Assembly: GCF_022376445.1 (NCBI RefSeq)
Contig: NW_025955093.1
Span: 52,573 to 116,572, forward strand
Length of the DNA stretch: 64,000 nucleotides
DNA from: Fomitopsis serialis
Taxonomy: Eukaryota; Basidiomycota; Agaricomycetes; Polyporales; Fomitopsidaceae
Reading direction: 5' to 3'
Positions within the stretch are counted from its first letter, which is position 1, and every line of letters starts with the position of its first letter. Positions 39,171 to 51,689 of this stretch are shown here, in pieces. The notes under the pieces were generated by a model that was given only the letters and a program-made list of their open reading frames with translations, was not told the origin of the DNA and ran no database searches. The position numbers and the translations under genes were made by a program.

Positions 39171-39870
39171 TGCAACACGGAGGTCAGAGTGCAGGAGTGT
39201 GGTAGATGCAGAGTGTTCTACACGAGATACCTGTTTTTGAAACAAGGTTGTGATACACCTCGTGGGATAAGCTTCCCGTGCCCCTATTCGGACAACGAGG
39301 TAGCAACAGTGGGTTCAGGGCACTTGTCAAAGCAAGTGCGCTGGATTGGCTACAATCACAGGATGCGGTGACACGCTAGGAATCGCGGGTACTAAGATGG
39401 CTTGCGCAACCTTTCCCTCGCGTGGTGAAGAGCGGACTGCAGGGAATCCGTTCTCAACGGTATGTTTCGGCAATATACGGCTATAGAAAGAGCAGAGATG
39501 AACTGTGCAAATATTGATTGATGTTGGTTTGTTCACCTGGTGCTGTCGTCGACGCGTGCAGCGTGAAAGACTACCTGCAGTCGAACGCAACGAGTGAGCG
39601 GTCAAGAGAGGTTTTGTCGCCCCTAAGTATACACCGAGTCGATCGCCGTCTGCACTTCGCAGGCTGTAGCACGTTAGCGCGGCCGTGACTGTGACGGGGT
39701 GTGACGGACGTCGCGGTGCCTCGGCACGTGTGGGCATCTCCACCGTGCCATAGCTGAGCGTCGTCCACGCCGCCTAAGCCTGCCCTGTCTTCCCCAACTC
39801 TCCGGTGAGCACAAAGTCCTCTTCTCTAGCGCTACACTCCCTGTATCTTGACCGCCCAAACACCTAGACC
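39171..39870. promoter_or_regulatory. Divergent promoter region, helicase and Sec4
   Basis: 700 bp separate the two divergent start codons, so both promoters and leaders lie here. No decisive element could be assigned by eye. Confidence 0.5.
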
Positions 39871-40797
<927 letters not shown>

Positions 40798-40964
40798 GCA
40801 TCTCCAGTGTGATTAGATGTTGCATACCTGTACGTCTCGCCTGTGTTGTTATGGATGTTCCTCAGATGGTCCCTCGTCGTATTTATATCCGTGTAATGTG
40901 GTCGCGCTCCTGACCTGTCTTCTACCATTGCTAACAGCAATCCATCTTATACATGCACGTCCGA

Positions 40965-40980
40965 CGCGCGCGCGCGCGCT
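40965..40980. repeat. (CG)n run
   Basis: An alternating CG dinucleotide run in the short convergent intergenic space between Sec4 and Arp5. It is a simple repeat with Z-DNA potential. Confidence 0.8.
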
Positions 40981-40984
40981 ACCT

Positions 40985-43759
40985 TTACTCTGAGATGGGC
41001 GTGGCACAATTCCAGTTGCCGCCCCACCACCGCTTGATGCGCTCGCCGCCCCATTCTTCGTACAGCTCCTTAGTTACACTGACCTTCTGCAGGTCGTCCG
41101 TCTTCGCAAAGTCGGCCATGCCCTTCCATGCATCTAGTATCGGATCTGCAGCGCGCACGATGCCCAGCGGCATTTCGGGCGGCAGTATGGGTCGCAGCGC
41201 TGCTTGCAGCCGCTCAGTCAGTCCGGGCAGCTGAGATGCCCCTCCAGTGACAAAGACGTTCTGCGGTCAGGTTAGGTCACTCGAGGACGCCATCGGTGCA
41301 CGAGGATGTTCGTACCTTCGCCAGAAGGCTCTTCTCGCTATCGGGGAAACGTGATAGGACGCTCTGCAGGACCTCGCCGAGGCCTGCTGAGTCCACGCCC
41401 GCCATGCTCGGCGAGAACCACGCCTCGCACACGCGCCACCGCTCAACATTCAAATGAATGCGCGCCTTCCCTGCTCAGCCTCATTAAAACCGCGCCAGAA
41501 GATAGAGGGCTCCTTCCACATACCCTCGACGTCACCGTCGTCATACTGTGGCTTGAACGCGGCGAGCAGCGCTGACCGCTGCGCGGATAGGGACGCGTGC
41601 GTGTGCTCGTGCGTGAAGGACGGGTCGTGCTGCAGCAGCTTCTGCTCCACGGTGGCCAGGTTCGCCATGTCTTCGTCTTCGTCAGATGAGGCGGCGTTCG
41701 CGTTCTGTCGCAACGGTCAGCGGAGGCGAGACGAGGCGACGAGGAGGTCTTACGATCTTGCGGTATATTGCCCAGTCGGCGTCATCCGCGCCGAACAAAT
41801 CCTCTGCAGAAACGTGAGATAAAGTACGCTGCGTAGTTGAGGAACCAGCACTGACCACCACCGGTCTTCCTTCGCTTCTTCGGGACGCGGTCATCTGCAG
41901 CCAGATTGGCGATGCTCTTCATGCGCGCTTGCGACGCAGCACTCTTCCGGTCGGTCAACGCGAGCTTCCTCCGATTCCGCTCCTTGATCTTGTTCATGAT
42001 CGTCTGGATGGAGTGAATCGAGTGAGATGCGACGGACAGACGCGACAAGCCTGCGACGGACCTCCTGCTCCTTCCGCAGCTTGCTCGACCAACCAGTCAA
42101 GTCGCGCTCGCGCTCTTCCTGTTCTCGCCGTTCTTCAGCTAGCTTTTCTTCCCGCTCTCGCTCCTTCTCCTTCTTCGTCCGCTCGCGCGCTTCGAATCCT
42201 GCCTTCAAGAGCCGCTGCTGGCGCTTCTGTTTCAGGCCATCCTCATCAAGCTAGTATGAAGTCATTCAGTCAAGTGAGTGTAGAGAAAGCAGGATCAGCG
42301 AACCTCGTCATCCGGAGTGTCGAGCAGATCGAACTGCGGTGGGTTCTGATGATCGGGAGGGTCAACCTCTTGGAAGTAGATGAGAAGGACGGCGGCTTGC
42401 CTCCAACTCTTCTCCGTCCGCCTCTTTCCTGGCTTTGCGCAACTCAGTATCGAGCTTCTTGATGGCTTTGTCGAGCGCCTGGTCATCGTCGAACCCTTCC
42501 TCCTCCAAGATGTTCTATACAGACATTAGGAATTCTCCTGACGCGTGTGTGCATCACTCACGGCCCAATCCTCCTTGCTCTCCTCCGCACGCCTCTCTCT
42601 TAGGCTTAGCATGCGCTGGAGATCGTCCTCCTTCTGTCCCAGCTATGCATAACGCGTCAACTTAGCCTCGCACGATCCGACGCTGGGGTCAGCGCACCTT
42701 CTCTAGGCGTGCCTTCGCCGCGATCATCTGCAGCCGTCGTCCTTGCTCCCTCTTACGCTCAGCAATCTCTGCAAGTTCCTCTTCCGTCTTCTCTTCCACC
42801 ACGGGCAGAGCGAACGGATACTGAATGATGCGATCTGATGCCCGCAGGTTGAGGGGAGCCTTAAGCTGGCGCAGCAGCGCAGGATAGTCGGTCGTGAATC
42901 CGCAGAAGTTGCGCAGCATCCACTAGGTCATTGCGTAGTGAGCAGCTAGCGGAATTTCTAGCAAGCCGGTGCTTACATTGGTCTGCACAGGCGTGACACG
43001 AGTGGGGAATGTGGGATACTTGAGTTGAGCGAGTTTGTGGAGGTAGTCGGTCGCCTGGTTCGCGCCCCACGGTATCCGTTTAGCGTGGCTCATCAATCCC
43101 GTCCCGTTCATTACCGGAGTGACCGATGTCGACGCGGAGTTGAAGGAGACGACGAGTCCGTCGGAGGTGAAAGGGACGGGCGGGGACGGCAGATTGTTGT
43201 GGTAAAACGACATCACGGAGTCGACGCAGTAGGCGAGAGACGGGACGGAGTACTGCTCGAACATGAGTTCGGACGTCAAGGCTCGCGAGTGCAGCGGCGA
43301 GCACAGTCGCTCGCTCATGAGGACGGGGTGCTCAACCGTCGACGCGTCGATGCCCAGATGGATGAAAGCATAGTCCAACGCGTTCTCCTACGTCTCCCGA
43401 CCAGCCACGGTGAGTTTGGGCACGACGGCACGAGTAGAAGAACTCACGAGCGCGTCAAAGTTGAGTAACACATCGCCCTCCCAGGGCGTCTTCGCCTGAG
43501 ACTTTGCTCCGCTCTCCGTGTCTATACCGTCCCCGAACAACAATAGCGGCTTGTTCGTCTTGCGCTCCTTGTACTTCGCCACGGCGTTGGGCTGGCATTG
43601 CGGGGTGGAGGACGTGCAGAAACCAAATCTCAGCGTCGTCGACCCGTTGTCGATTACGAGGGGTGTTTGCTTTCCTCTGTGTTCATCGTAGGATGCTGGT
43701 GGCGAGAGACTGGGGACGGTGAATGGTGGTAATGGCGTGATGTTCAGCGTGTCCGTCAT
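40985..43759 (-). CDS. ARP5: Actin-related protein 5 (INO80 complex subunit)
   Basis: Twelve exons (43759-43448, 43387-42977, 42922-42698, 42642-42562, 42514-42401, 42345-42304, 42250-42062, 42003-41856, 41803-41754, 41704-41524, 41470-41316, 41260-40985) give 727 residues with consistent phases. The actin fold starts with LVIDNGSTTLRFGF and ends with NVFVTGGASQLPGL and IKRWWGGNWN. Between them lies the long charged, coiled-coil insertion (EEKLAEERREQEERERDL) that distinguishes Arp5. Arp5 forms a module with Ies6 in the INO80 chromatin remodeller. Intron 42400-42346 begins with GC rather than GT. The 53-nt intron 41523-41471 is needed to keep the frame; without it the gene would look frameshifted. 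The start is the first in-frame ATG (MTDTLN). Confidence 0.95.
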
Positions 43760-44574
43760 GGCAATGAGCTCCAGATACAGCGAGCACAGAGAAACACGGC
43801 AAATCCAACGGCGCAGGATAGGATGGCGTGGTTCTGGATGCAAAAGAAGGCAGCGCCATATTCGAGTATCAGCCTGAGCGTCCTGTCAAGCTCTGTTCTG
43901 CGTCAATTGCCTTTCTCAGCGGCGTGCTTCCCTCCACGTGGTTCCGACTGAACTCTGGTCGTCGACGGTCGACCCTTGGTAGACGTCTAGACCTGGACCA
44001 TCATCATCACGCACGCTCGACATGCTACTATTTTCTCAATCAATCCTTGTCATTCGGCGCGAAACGGCGTCAACATAAGGAGGACCTGTTCAGATTCTTC
44101 GTGAGCATACCGGACAGGCATGTCTCCGACGCGGTCCTACACGACGGTGCTTGATTCAACGCAGCCTCAAGCTATACAGTCTCAGCGCATCCCTTCGCAC
44201 GCCGTATGATCTATGTGCTTGATGCGGCCCAAATACATGCCGCACATGTGAACGTCTGTGGATGACTCGGATGCCAGGTGAAGTAATTCCTCATCGCGAG
44301 AGTCAGTTTCGTTAACAACGCGCGAGTTGTGTCGAACCTACCGTCGTTGGCTGAAAGACGGGCTCGATATCCTTGCTGCATTCTCGCCTGAGGCCTGAAC
44401 GCTGAGCAGCGAGGGCATCATCCTGCGAACTGAGCAAATGGGTTCCATACTGATTCCACACAGAGCTTGCGCAAGCGCTATCTAAATAATCAGACCTTAT
44501 CGTCACCACTACTTATACGCTTCCGCATATGCGCCCGCATCGCTAGCCCTCCTACAAGCACAGACATCCTCTGC
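43760..44574. promoter_or_regulatory. Divergent promoter region, Arp5 and hydrolase-like gene
   Basis: 815 bp lie between divergent start codons. Open frames in it (for example 43828-44154) lack recognisable domains. Both promoters and leaders are expected here. Confidence 0.45.
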
Positions 44575-46096
44575 ATGGCTCTCCAACGCGCCGAACGCTA
44601 CGATCTCAACTCGCCACTCGAGCAGGAGGTCAAGCTTCCTTCCGCGCCGTGCGTCACGCTCGCCCCAAACGCGACGCTCCAACCACCGCTCACGCGCCGC
44701 GGTACCGGTCCCGGCCTCATCCAGTTTCTCCCAGCGCGCGCAAAATACGCTGGCAGCACAAGCCTCGAAGGCGAGCAGGCAGTGCAGAAGTCGCTGGACC
44801 CGGAGCCCGTGCAGAAATGGGCTGAGGAGGGTTATGCGGTCGTCGGTGTCGAGGACGCGGGGGCATTAGACGCGGGCTGGGGCGTCAACGCCGCGCTCGC
44901 AGAGGGCCTGAAGGCACTCAAAGCACTCCCCGAGCTTGATACTCACGACAAGTTCGGTGTGATCAGTGTGTACTTTTGCGTGCATGAATCTAAGGCGTGA
45001 TAAGCTGAGCGAACTGGTTATGCACGCAGTCTTTGACGCGGAGCTGATTGACGCAGTGCACGACGCAGTGACTCAACACCCAGAGGTCGTCGCGGTGGTC
45101 GCATTTTCGGATACGGTGACGACTACGAACCCGCCAAGACCGACGCTATACCACCTGCCTGGAAAGATTGAGCCCGGGGGAACGGGTGCCGTGGAGGTGG
45201 TCGCACACGAGCATGCGCGGTCGCCATTTTTCGTCTTCCCCCTGGGCGGCGCGTACGAGCCGAGCGCAGCGACGGCCGCGCACAGCAAGTCGCTCGTATT
45301 TCTGCGCAGGCATATCGGCGGACCGCACTTCGACATCGAGGCGATCTGGGAGGAGCACACATACTTCGAGTTCGAGGTCCGTTCGGTCGCGAAGACGATG
45401 GGCACCATGGTGGTGCGTGCATAGATATGGGGCCTGGAACGTGCCGCTGACGATGCCCCAGCAAGAGCCGTACGTGAACCATGTTACGACGATGACCGGC
45501 GGCATCGGACGCAAGAACCTCACAGCTTTCTATCGTGACCACTTCATCTTCAGGTGTCAGAGCAGCTTGTTCTCTATTCACCTGGATTCTAACATTTCCC
45601 ACAGTAATCCTCCAGATACAGCCTTAAGAACTGTCTCCCGCACAGTGGGTGCCGACCGCATCGTCGGTGCGCCGCGCCATCCCGTGCTCCTGGATCCCTG
45701 CTGACCTCCACGCAGAAGAATTCGTCTTCCACGTCACGCACACGACTGCGATCGACTGGCTGCTTCCCGGTGTCCCGCCCACGGGCAAGAAGTTAGAGAT
45801 CCCCATGCTGGGCGTTATCAACGTTCGCGGCGACCGCCTGTATCATGGTCCGTCCGAAGCCTTTGGTCTGAGTCATCTTCCCTGCCCTGACTTAGATCGT
45901 CGCAGAGCATATCTGGTGGGACCAGGGCACCGTGCTCAAGCAGGCCGACCTTCTTCCGGATATCGTGACCGTGTTCACCCCGATGGGCCCGCGCAGGCTC
46001 AGGCTGCCCGTCGCAGGTGCTGAGGCCGCACACATGCTCGTGAACGAATCAGATGGCAGATCGAACGAGATGCTTGGCTGGGGATACCAGGACTGA
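44575..46096 (+). CDS. Dienelactone-hydrolase-like / SnoaL-like fusion protein
   Basis: Six exons (44575-44965, 45030-45412, 45462-45553, 45605-45666, 45716-45847, 45906-46096) give 416 residues with consistent phases. The N-terminal 250 or so residues resemble the alpha/beta part of proteins annotated as carboxymethylenebutenolidases, but I cannot point to a secure catalytic triad. The C-terminal half fits a SnoaL/NTF2-like barrel: EPYVNHVTTMTGGIG, DHFIFSNPPDT, RTVGADRIV, DEFVFHVTHTTAIDWLLPG and HEHIWWDQGTVL. The SnoaL-like half probably forms a small-molecule-binding pocket. The substrate is unknown, and an intradiol-pathway role is only suggested by the family name. MALQRAERYDL is taken as the start because it follows the last upstream stop-rich leader and precedes clear coding. 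Confidence 0.85.
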
Positions 46097-46194
46097 TTGT
46101 GCACATTGGTGTGCTTGCATTTGCGTCGGGGTTATGTTTACGCTGCCAATAGTAATGCGATACAGGTATATCACTTCGATGAGTGTCTGCACCT

Positions 46195-46806
46195 GTACAA
46201 CGCTTTGCAGATGCTTCACGCCGTAGAGGGCTATCCTCGTATCGCCTGCAACAGCCTGGGTCTCACGGCGTCCACCAGAAACAAAGAACCGCTGACGACA
46301 TCGTGTGCCTATGTAGATGTGTTCGACGCTTCTATACGCGCCAGCGAGCGAGCGCTACGCTGCATCGATGCATATATACATAACTTACTTATCATTGCGT
46401 TCACTGTCCCTGCGCTCTCCTCCTCAAGTCCAGCTTCGAGTTCTTACAGCGCACACCGAGAGCCATTGAAAGTCCTCACGAGGTACGATTTCGCTTTCGC
46501 CAACGGATACCTTTACTGACATCGTGGTTGCCACTTAGCGACGCGACCACCATCGGTCGCTAGCACCGCGCGAATCGACGACCAAGACGGTCCATTTGAG
46601 CTTGTCGGGTAGCAATACCGGATATCAGGTAGTGTGTTATCACATTATGCTTGTTCTTGGAGAGCCGCGGTCTGAGACAATGCTATCAGTAACGTGTTTC
46701 CATCGTCGAGGGTCTGCGTGCCAGCTGTCGACACACACTTGCAGAGGGCTTTCATCGGTGGGACATCGCGGTCTCATCGCCGTATAATACATCCCACGTC
46801 AACGAA
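46195..46806 (+). promoter_or_regulatory. Conserved 5' leader of F-box copy 3
   Basis: It is homologous to the leaders of copies 1 and 2. It includes the 56-nt intron-like unit at 46483-46538 (GTACGA donor, TTTACTGAC, TTAG acceptor) and the TATA-like GCATCGATGCATATATA segment near 46360-46380. It starts only about 100 bp after the stop of the hydrolase-like gene, so the duplicated block landed directly against that gene. Confidence 0.55.
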
Positions 46807-48607
46807 ATGGACAGAGTCGAGTCGATGTAAGTGTCACTGTCCAGACACGGGTACCATAGTTAACAAATGTGGAATATAGTACAGTGACAACATCCGAGGG
46901 CTCCCCTCATGGTCCGTTTATCCCGCGGCTTCCTGTAGAGGTCTGTGAACGGATCATCGATCACCTAGCTACGGGATGGGATATCAAAGACACTCGTGCA
47001 AAGAGCCAGCATCTGTCCACTCTCGCATCCTGCGCGCTCGTATGCCAAGACTGGTACTACTTGACGTGGTACCATCTGCATCAGCGCATGTATCTGCGAG
47101 ACCGGAAGGATGTCCTCTCGCTCTCCAGGACACTCCGCGCAAGACCTCGCCTCCGTGAGGTCATTCAGCAGGTCGTCATATCGGGTGCTTCTCCCGGGGA
47201 GTGCCAACCGATCCGGCACCTGGGGACGTTTGCCGCTATGCTCGCTGGCAAGGTCCCGTGGTTGTCAAGGATCGTCATTGCAGATGCTGAGTGGACCGTC
47301 GGCTCGGTGCGATTGGAGGACATCGGCTACCTAGCTGCGTTCAACTCCATTGACACTCTACACCTATCCAATGTCACCTTGTCGAATGTCGCCCAGCTGT
47401 CACACCTTGTTTCAGCACTCCCGCGGCTGAAGTGGTTATGGTGCGACAAAGTTGACTGCTTGCAAGTCTCCCCAGCCTCCCTCCCACTGAACTGTACAAA
47501 TGTGGAATATCTCGTCGTGCGATGGGTTGCACCGGCAGTCGAAAACCTCCTCGTGCAGATCAGCCGGGCTTCCCGAGTGCGCCGTCTCATTCTCGGGGTT
47601 ACAGGCGAATTGGCTCCATCCTCGGCAGTCAGCAGAAGCCAGACTTTGCTGGATGCCAGTTCCACATCTGCAGAGATCGTTTGGCTCCATATTTCAATTG
47701 ATCCCGGTTATCCTGTTCGTGATGGTACCACGCTCGGAAAGTCTTCTCAGTTCTCTTCTCGCTACCTGGCTGATTGTCACATGCCTATTCCAGAGCGACA
47801 CTGTAACCTTTCACGCCACGACAACCTGTGGCAGTTGGAGGTCATACTACATCACCCCTTTGCAGGGTGGCCCTGGATCCCACATGTCGTGTCTCGCATC
47901 GTCTCGAAACACTTCCACGCTCTGTCTATCACGTTATGGCTCCAGAAGGACCACATGGCCGAAGACCTGGACAGAATGCTGACGACAGTGGAGCAGGATG
48001 ATGTCCTGACGCAGTTGGACAATATACTGCAGCAGAAGCGCTTCTTCAGTACTGTTGTGTCGCGCAGCGTCTGTCTAGGCATTCAATGGTTGTCTGGCAA
48101 TGGACTTGTTGGGATGGGTTCAGCACTACGGGAGCAGTGCGATCGTTTGGACGAGCTCGTCAAACGGAAGATGCCACACTCACATGCACGGGGTATATTG
48201 AGGTACGTAGTACTATGGACTTGGTATTGCGAAGGAAAGCTGAGTGTCCCTGGGAGCATTGCACATAACTTCCAAGAACTCGTCAGTTGGAGGGAGGACG
48301 TGCACAATATACGTGATTACAGAAAGGTAACAGGCCGCTGGTTGCCCCGCCGGGGCTGAGGAGCCTCGAGGCAGCACGGATTGTCATCCTTCAAGTTGCA
48401 ACCCTGCAACCTGGCTCTTTTCGTCGAATGGAGTTCGTGAGTATGGAACCATCATCCTTAGGCCGCTCTGCTAATTTATTGCGCGGTCTGAACGTACAGA
48501 ATGGCCCCGCGCCACAACGCGGGTCGATATACTGCTGGTGTCGGGGAAGGCATTCGCGCCCACTTATGCTCGAATGTAATACACTGCATGGTCATTTATT
48601 AGAATGA
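46807..48607 (+). CDS. F-box-type protein, copy 3 (apparently intact)
   Basis: The proposed exons are 46807-46826 (micro-exon, MDRVES), 46880-48326, 48371-48436 and 48500-48607, giving 546 residues. Introns are 53, 44 and 63 nt. If the last two are not spliced, translation ends at 48359. The spliced model is favoured because the pseudogene copy keeps the matching exon blocks and the GTGAGT...GTACAG intron. The F-box-like segment (LPVEVCERIIDHL, SCALVCQDWYYLTWYHL) is followed by a leucine-rich region (HLVSALPRLKWLW, VRWVAPAVENLL). An SCF adaptor role is inferred from the family. The end differs from copy 2 by a one-base deletion in the last exon, so its final residues may be altered. It is convergent with FAD relic B. 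Confidence 0.8.
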
Positions 48608-48745
48608 AGAGCTGGACGGATAGCGGTACGGATGTTGTGTGCTGGAGACAGACATTTGATTGTTATAGAACGAGTTTCCGTCGAGACCGGATGTATGCAA
48701 GTATGTTCGGGCACTGCCCGTACCAGTGTGCAGTGGACACTTGCG

Positions 48746-49317
48746 TTTCGTCATAATCGACCCGCGAGCTCTTTAGAGCAACCAATACACGGCGTGGAGT
48801 CATTATCGGGTAAAGTAAGTAGTATCGGCGACGTGGGGATGTGGTATTCTAAGCGAAGCGAGGCACGAGCGTCGCGTAGAAGTGAGTCTACGCACGCAGG
48901 AGGAGATTTAGGCGCGCATCGCTCTCTGCGCGCCCACTCGGACGACCGCTCTCGAAGGCTCCGCGGCCGCTACGCCCTTCGAATAGCTCTCGTTTTCTTC
49001 CACTAGACTACACCACTTGTAGCTTACAGGAAGGGGACTATGGTACAACCTTCGCTCATCAATCCCGATAGCGACGAAGAGCCGGATTATGTGAGCAACG
49101 ACCAAATGATTGTACCACTCACAAATGCGTGGAGGATGGTCAACACAGAGTCGTAGTCTCTGTCTCGCAAGCTCGTCCGACATGAGCATCCAGCTGAGCG
49201 AGCAGCGGTTGCCATTGTGGACTGTCTGACTCCGAGTCCTTCGACCGCCGCCCAGTGCTCCGTCACCAGCGCTCTCGCTCACTGGTCGCCGGGCGGGACC
49301 AACCCGCTGAGTTTCTT
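48746..49317. other. Gene-free stretch
   Basis: It lies beyond the end of homology with the left locus and before the minisatellite. No domain-bearing frame or RNA gene was recognised. Confidence 0.4.
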
Positions 49318-49812
49318 TCATGCTGGATGCAACACGCTTACACTGGCTCGCGTCGGCACGAGCATCGCTAGCTCGTGTCATGCACACGCGAGTCAGGCTG
49401 GAGGCAACATGCTTACACTAGACGCAGTATGCTTCACTGGCTCGTGTCAGCACGAGCTCATAGCCAGCGAGTGTCACACACGAGTCAGGCTGGACGCAGC
49501 AGGCTTATACTGGCTCGCGTCAGCACGAGCTCATAGCCAGCGAGTGTCACACCGGGTCAGGCTGGACGCAGTATGCTACACCGGCTCGTGTCAGCACGAG
49601 CTCATAGCCAGCGAGTGTCACACACGGGTCGGGCTGGACGCAGCACGCTTACACTGGCTCGTGTCGGCACGAGCATAACACGCTCGTGTCATTCACTGCA
49701 CACGAGTCAGGAGCATGCAGCAGCAGCATGCTTACACTGGCACCGGCTCGTGTCGGCACGAGCGTAACGAACTCGTGTCATCCACTGCACACGAGTCAGG
49801 CTGGACGCACCG
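49318..49812. repeat. 72-bp minisatellite with internal hairpin
   Basis: About six to seven imperfect units of roughly 72 bp, with boundaries near GTCAGGCTGGACGCAG. Each unit contains an inverted repeat of the form GCTCGTGTCGGCACGAGC, which can fold as a hairpin with a 7-bp stem, and a GAGTGTCACACACG segment. Later units are partly truncated. The open frames through it are repeat translations, not genes. Confidence 0.85.
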
Positions 49813-50525
49813 GGTTCGATCAACTTCGATGAACACGACGCGGCACTGCTCCTCCTAGGGTCAGCGGAGCGATGTTTGCTTCGCGGCGCCCATCCGGCGG
49901 GACTCTGCGAACCGGTTGATCAGCAATACGGGTCATTGGCGTCGTCAGTGTTTGACACTGGCTCACAGAGCATGTACGACGAGGCTCGTCGGCTTCTGGA
50001 CTGGGGGTAACGGCTTCGCCGCAACGCGCCGCCGTACTCGACGTCTTCATATTGGGTATCGCGGCTCACCCGTTGCCCCTCAGGTCCAGGCACACTCTTC
50101 GAGTCGGGCAGCCCTGCGGGCTGCGCCCCACACCGCCAATCATTCCCCTCTCGCTCTCTTGCAACTGACCTGTCAAGCTCACTCAGTAATGAGGCGGGCT
50201 GCTGGTACGCCTCGCTTCACACGTGACCGTCACATCTGCCACGCCGGTCATCGTATCCCAGTGCATAGACGGTACTGTGCATCAAACAATGACTGGCAAT
50301 CACTGAGTGACACTTACTGTAACGGTGTGTTTATGGACCTGTACTCTTTGCTCGCCGGATCGATGGGCTTGACGACGAGTCTACAAGAGTCAGACTCGCA
50401 ACTGACGCGTAAATAATCCAGTTCGAAGTACCGTCAATTGAGTGCAGGACATGTAGTAGCTGGCAGCACGGTAGTGGCAGCTTCGCACTATCAACGAGAG
50501 CCGTCCTAGCGAGTGGGATCATGCC
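49813..50525. other. Gene-free stretch
   Basis: Short frames only, with no recognisable feature. Confidence 0.35.
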
Positions 50526-50527
50526 TC

Positions 50528-51205
50528 TTAACCTCCTGCAGGCGCGTACAGTGCTCGAAACACTAGCTTCGCCTTGTCCGCGGCGCCCTTCGACACCGCC
50601 TCGTCGTCATAGTTGCCGTACCCAGCCTGCTGCTCCGCCGAGAGCTGCGGGTCCGCGCTCTCGACGAGCCTGATTAGGTCGTACACCATCTCGCAGCCGC
50701 GCTCCAGGTTCTCCCGCGTGTCCCCGACCCAGAGCACGCCGACGAGCAGACGGCACGGGGTCGCGGCGGAATGGAGTCTCCTCGCTGCCTACGGCGTTGA
50801 TCTTGTGGAGCGGGAAGTACTCGAATAGGACGCCAGGTTCGGAATCCCCCCCCCCCGGTGATGAGCTCGGCGACGCGGGCGAACGCCTTTAACGCGCTCT
50901 TGTACTCGGGCTTGCGGTGCGTGACACCCTTCTGATACACACCCTGGCCGCCGTACAACACGGAGGTCTGGGTCTTGTCAGATGGGGTACCATGCAACAG
51001 CCGAGAACATGAATATCCGCACCTCCAGCGCGTTGACTGCCTTGTATGGGATTCCCCGCACTTCATCGTCGATGGGTCCAATGTCAAGAAGCCACTTGTA
51101 AACCGCTTGGCCCTCCACGTAAATAGGACAACCATGACAGGCTCGCCACTAGGTGCGGTAGATGTCAAAGCATTGCCGCGCGCAATGTCCCGCGCATGCG
51201 ATCGA
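50528..51205 (-). pseudogene. FAD-dependent oxidase relic B
   Basis: It matches the second half of the FAD oxidase at 12717-14282 on the minus strand. Segments GEPVMVVLF, DPSTMKCGESH, the intron-3 region, GQGVYQKGVTHRKPEYK, the FARVAEL segment, GDTRENLERGCEMVYDLI and AGYGNYDDEAVSKGAADKAKLVF are all present. They lie in several frames with deletions and an 11-base C run (about 50846-50856). The position of intron 3 is retained in unspliced form, so this is a DNA-level duplicate. The N-terminal FAD-binding half is missing. Confidence 0.85.
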
Positions 51206-51436
51206 TCCGGACAACTTTGGGGAGTTACATACGCGTTGTAACTACTGCACGCTACCAGGTTTGCGTAGCTGCGGGGGCGCAATCGGCGGGAGCACTTAGG
51301 TCGGAGGCATAGGTTTGAGAGACGGTTCCTCTCGATAAATGCGCGCGATGAGATATCAGGAAGAAAAAACGCACTAGTCACGACCGAGGGGAGGCGGAAG
51401 GCGGGAATTGGGGGTGTCTCCAGACTCGCATCTGCC

Positions 51437-51545
51437 ATGCTCATGCATCTGGCGAGGCGGGAAGGACGGGTCCGTAGGAAGCTCGTCATCGTAGGTGATG
51501 GTGCCTGCGGCAAGACCTGCTTGCTGATTGTTTCGCTTCCGGGGA
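51437..51545 (+). pseudogene. Rho-family GTPase exon fragment
   Basis: The stretch RRKLVIVGDGACGKTCLLIV (about 51473-51530) is the hallmark P-loop exon of Rho1-type GTPases. It is followed at once by unrelated sequence. No switch regions, NKxD box or CAAX end follow within the next kilobase. A truncated, transposed gene piece is the simplest reading; the parental Rho gene is not in this window. Confidence 0.75.
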
Positions 51546-51629
51546 GGGGAAGACGGTGGCGGAACAGTGGAGAGCAGACGACGAGAGGGCACGGAGAGGG
51601 CGTGCATGGGACGCACAAGTGCGGGCGAA

Positions 51630-51668
51630 GGGGCATCGAAGGGGCGTCAAAGGGGCGTCGAAGGAGAG
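51630..51668. repeat. 13-bp short tandem repeat
   Basis: Three near-identical copies of AAGGGGCGTCAAA-like units. This is a minor local expansion between the Rho fragment and the F-box fragment. Confidence 0.6.
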
Positions 51669-51689
51669 CAGACAGCGGGCTACTACCAT

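Noticed and set aside
41460..41530. Apparent frameshift in ARP5
   Set aside because: A canonical 53-nt intron (41523-41471, GTATGT...GAGCAG) restores the conserved frame exactly.
46097..46519. 140-codon frame upstream of F-box copy 3, similar to frames before copies 1 and 2
   Set aside because: Similarity is explained by duplication of the leader. The frames end inside the conserved 56-nt intron-like unit and start at different places in each copy. A short upstream coding exon is not excluded.
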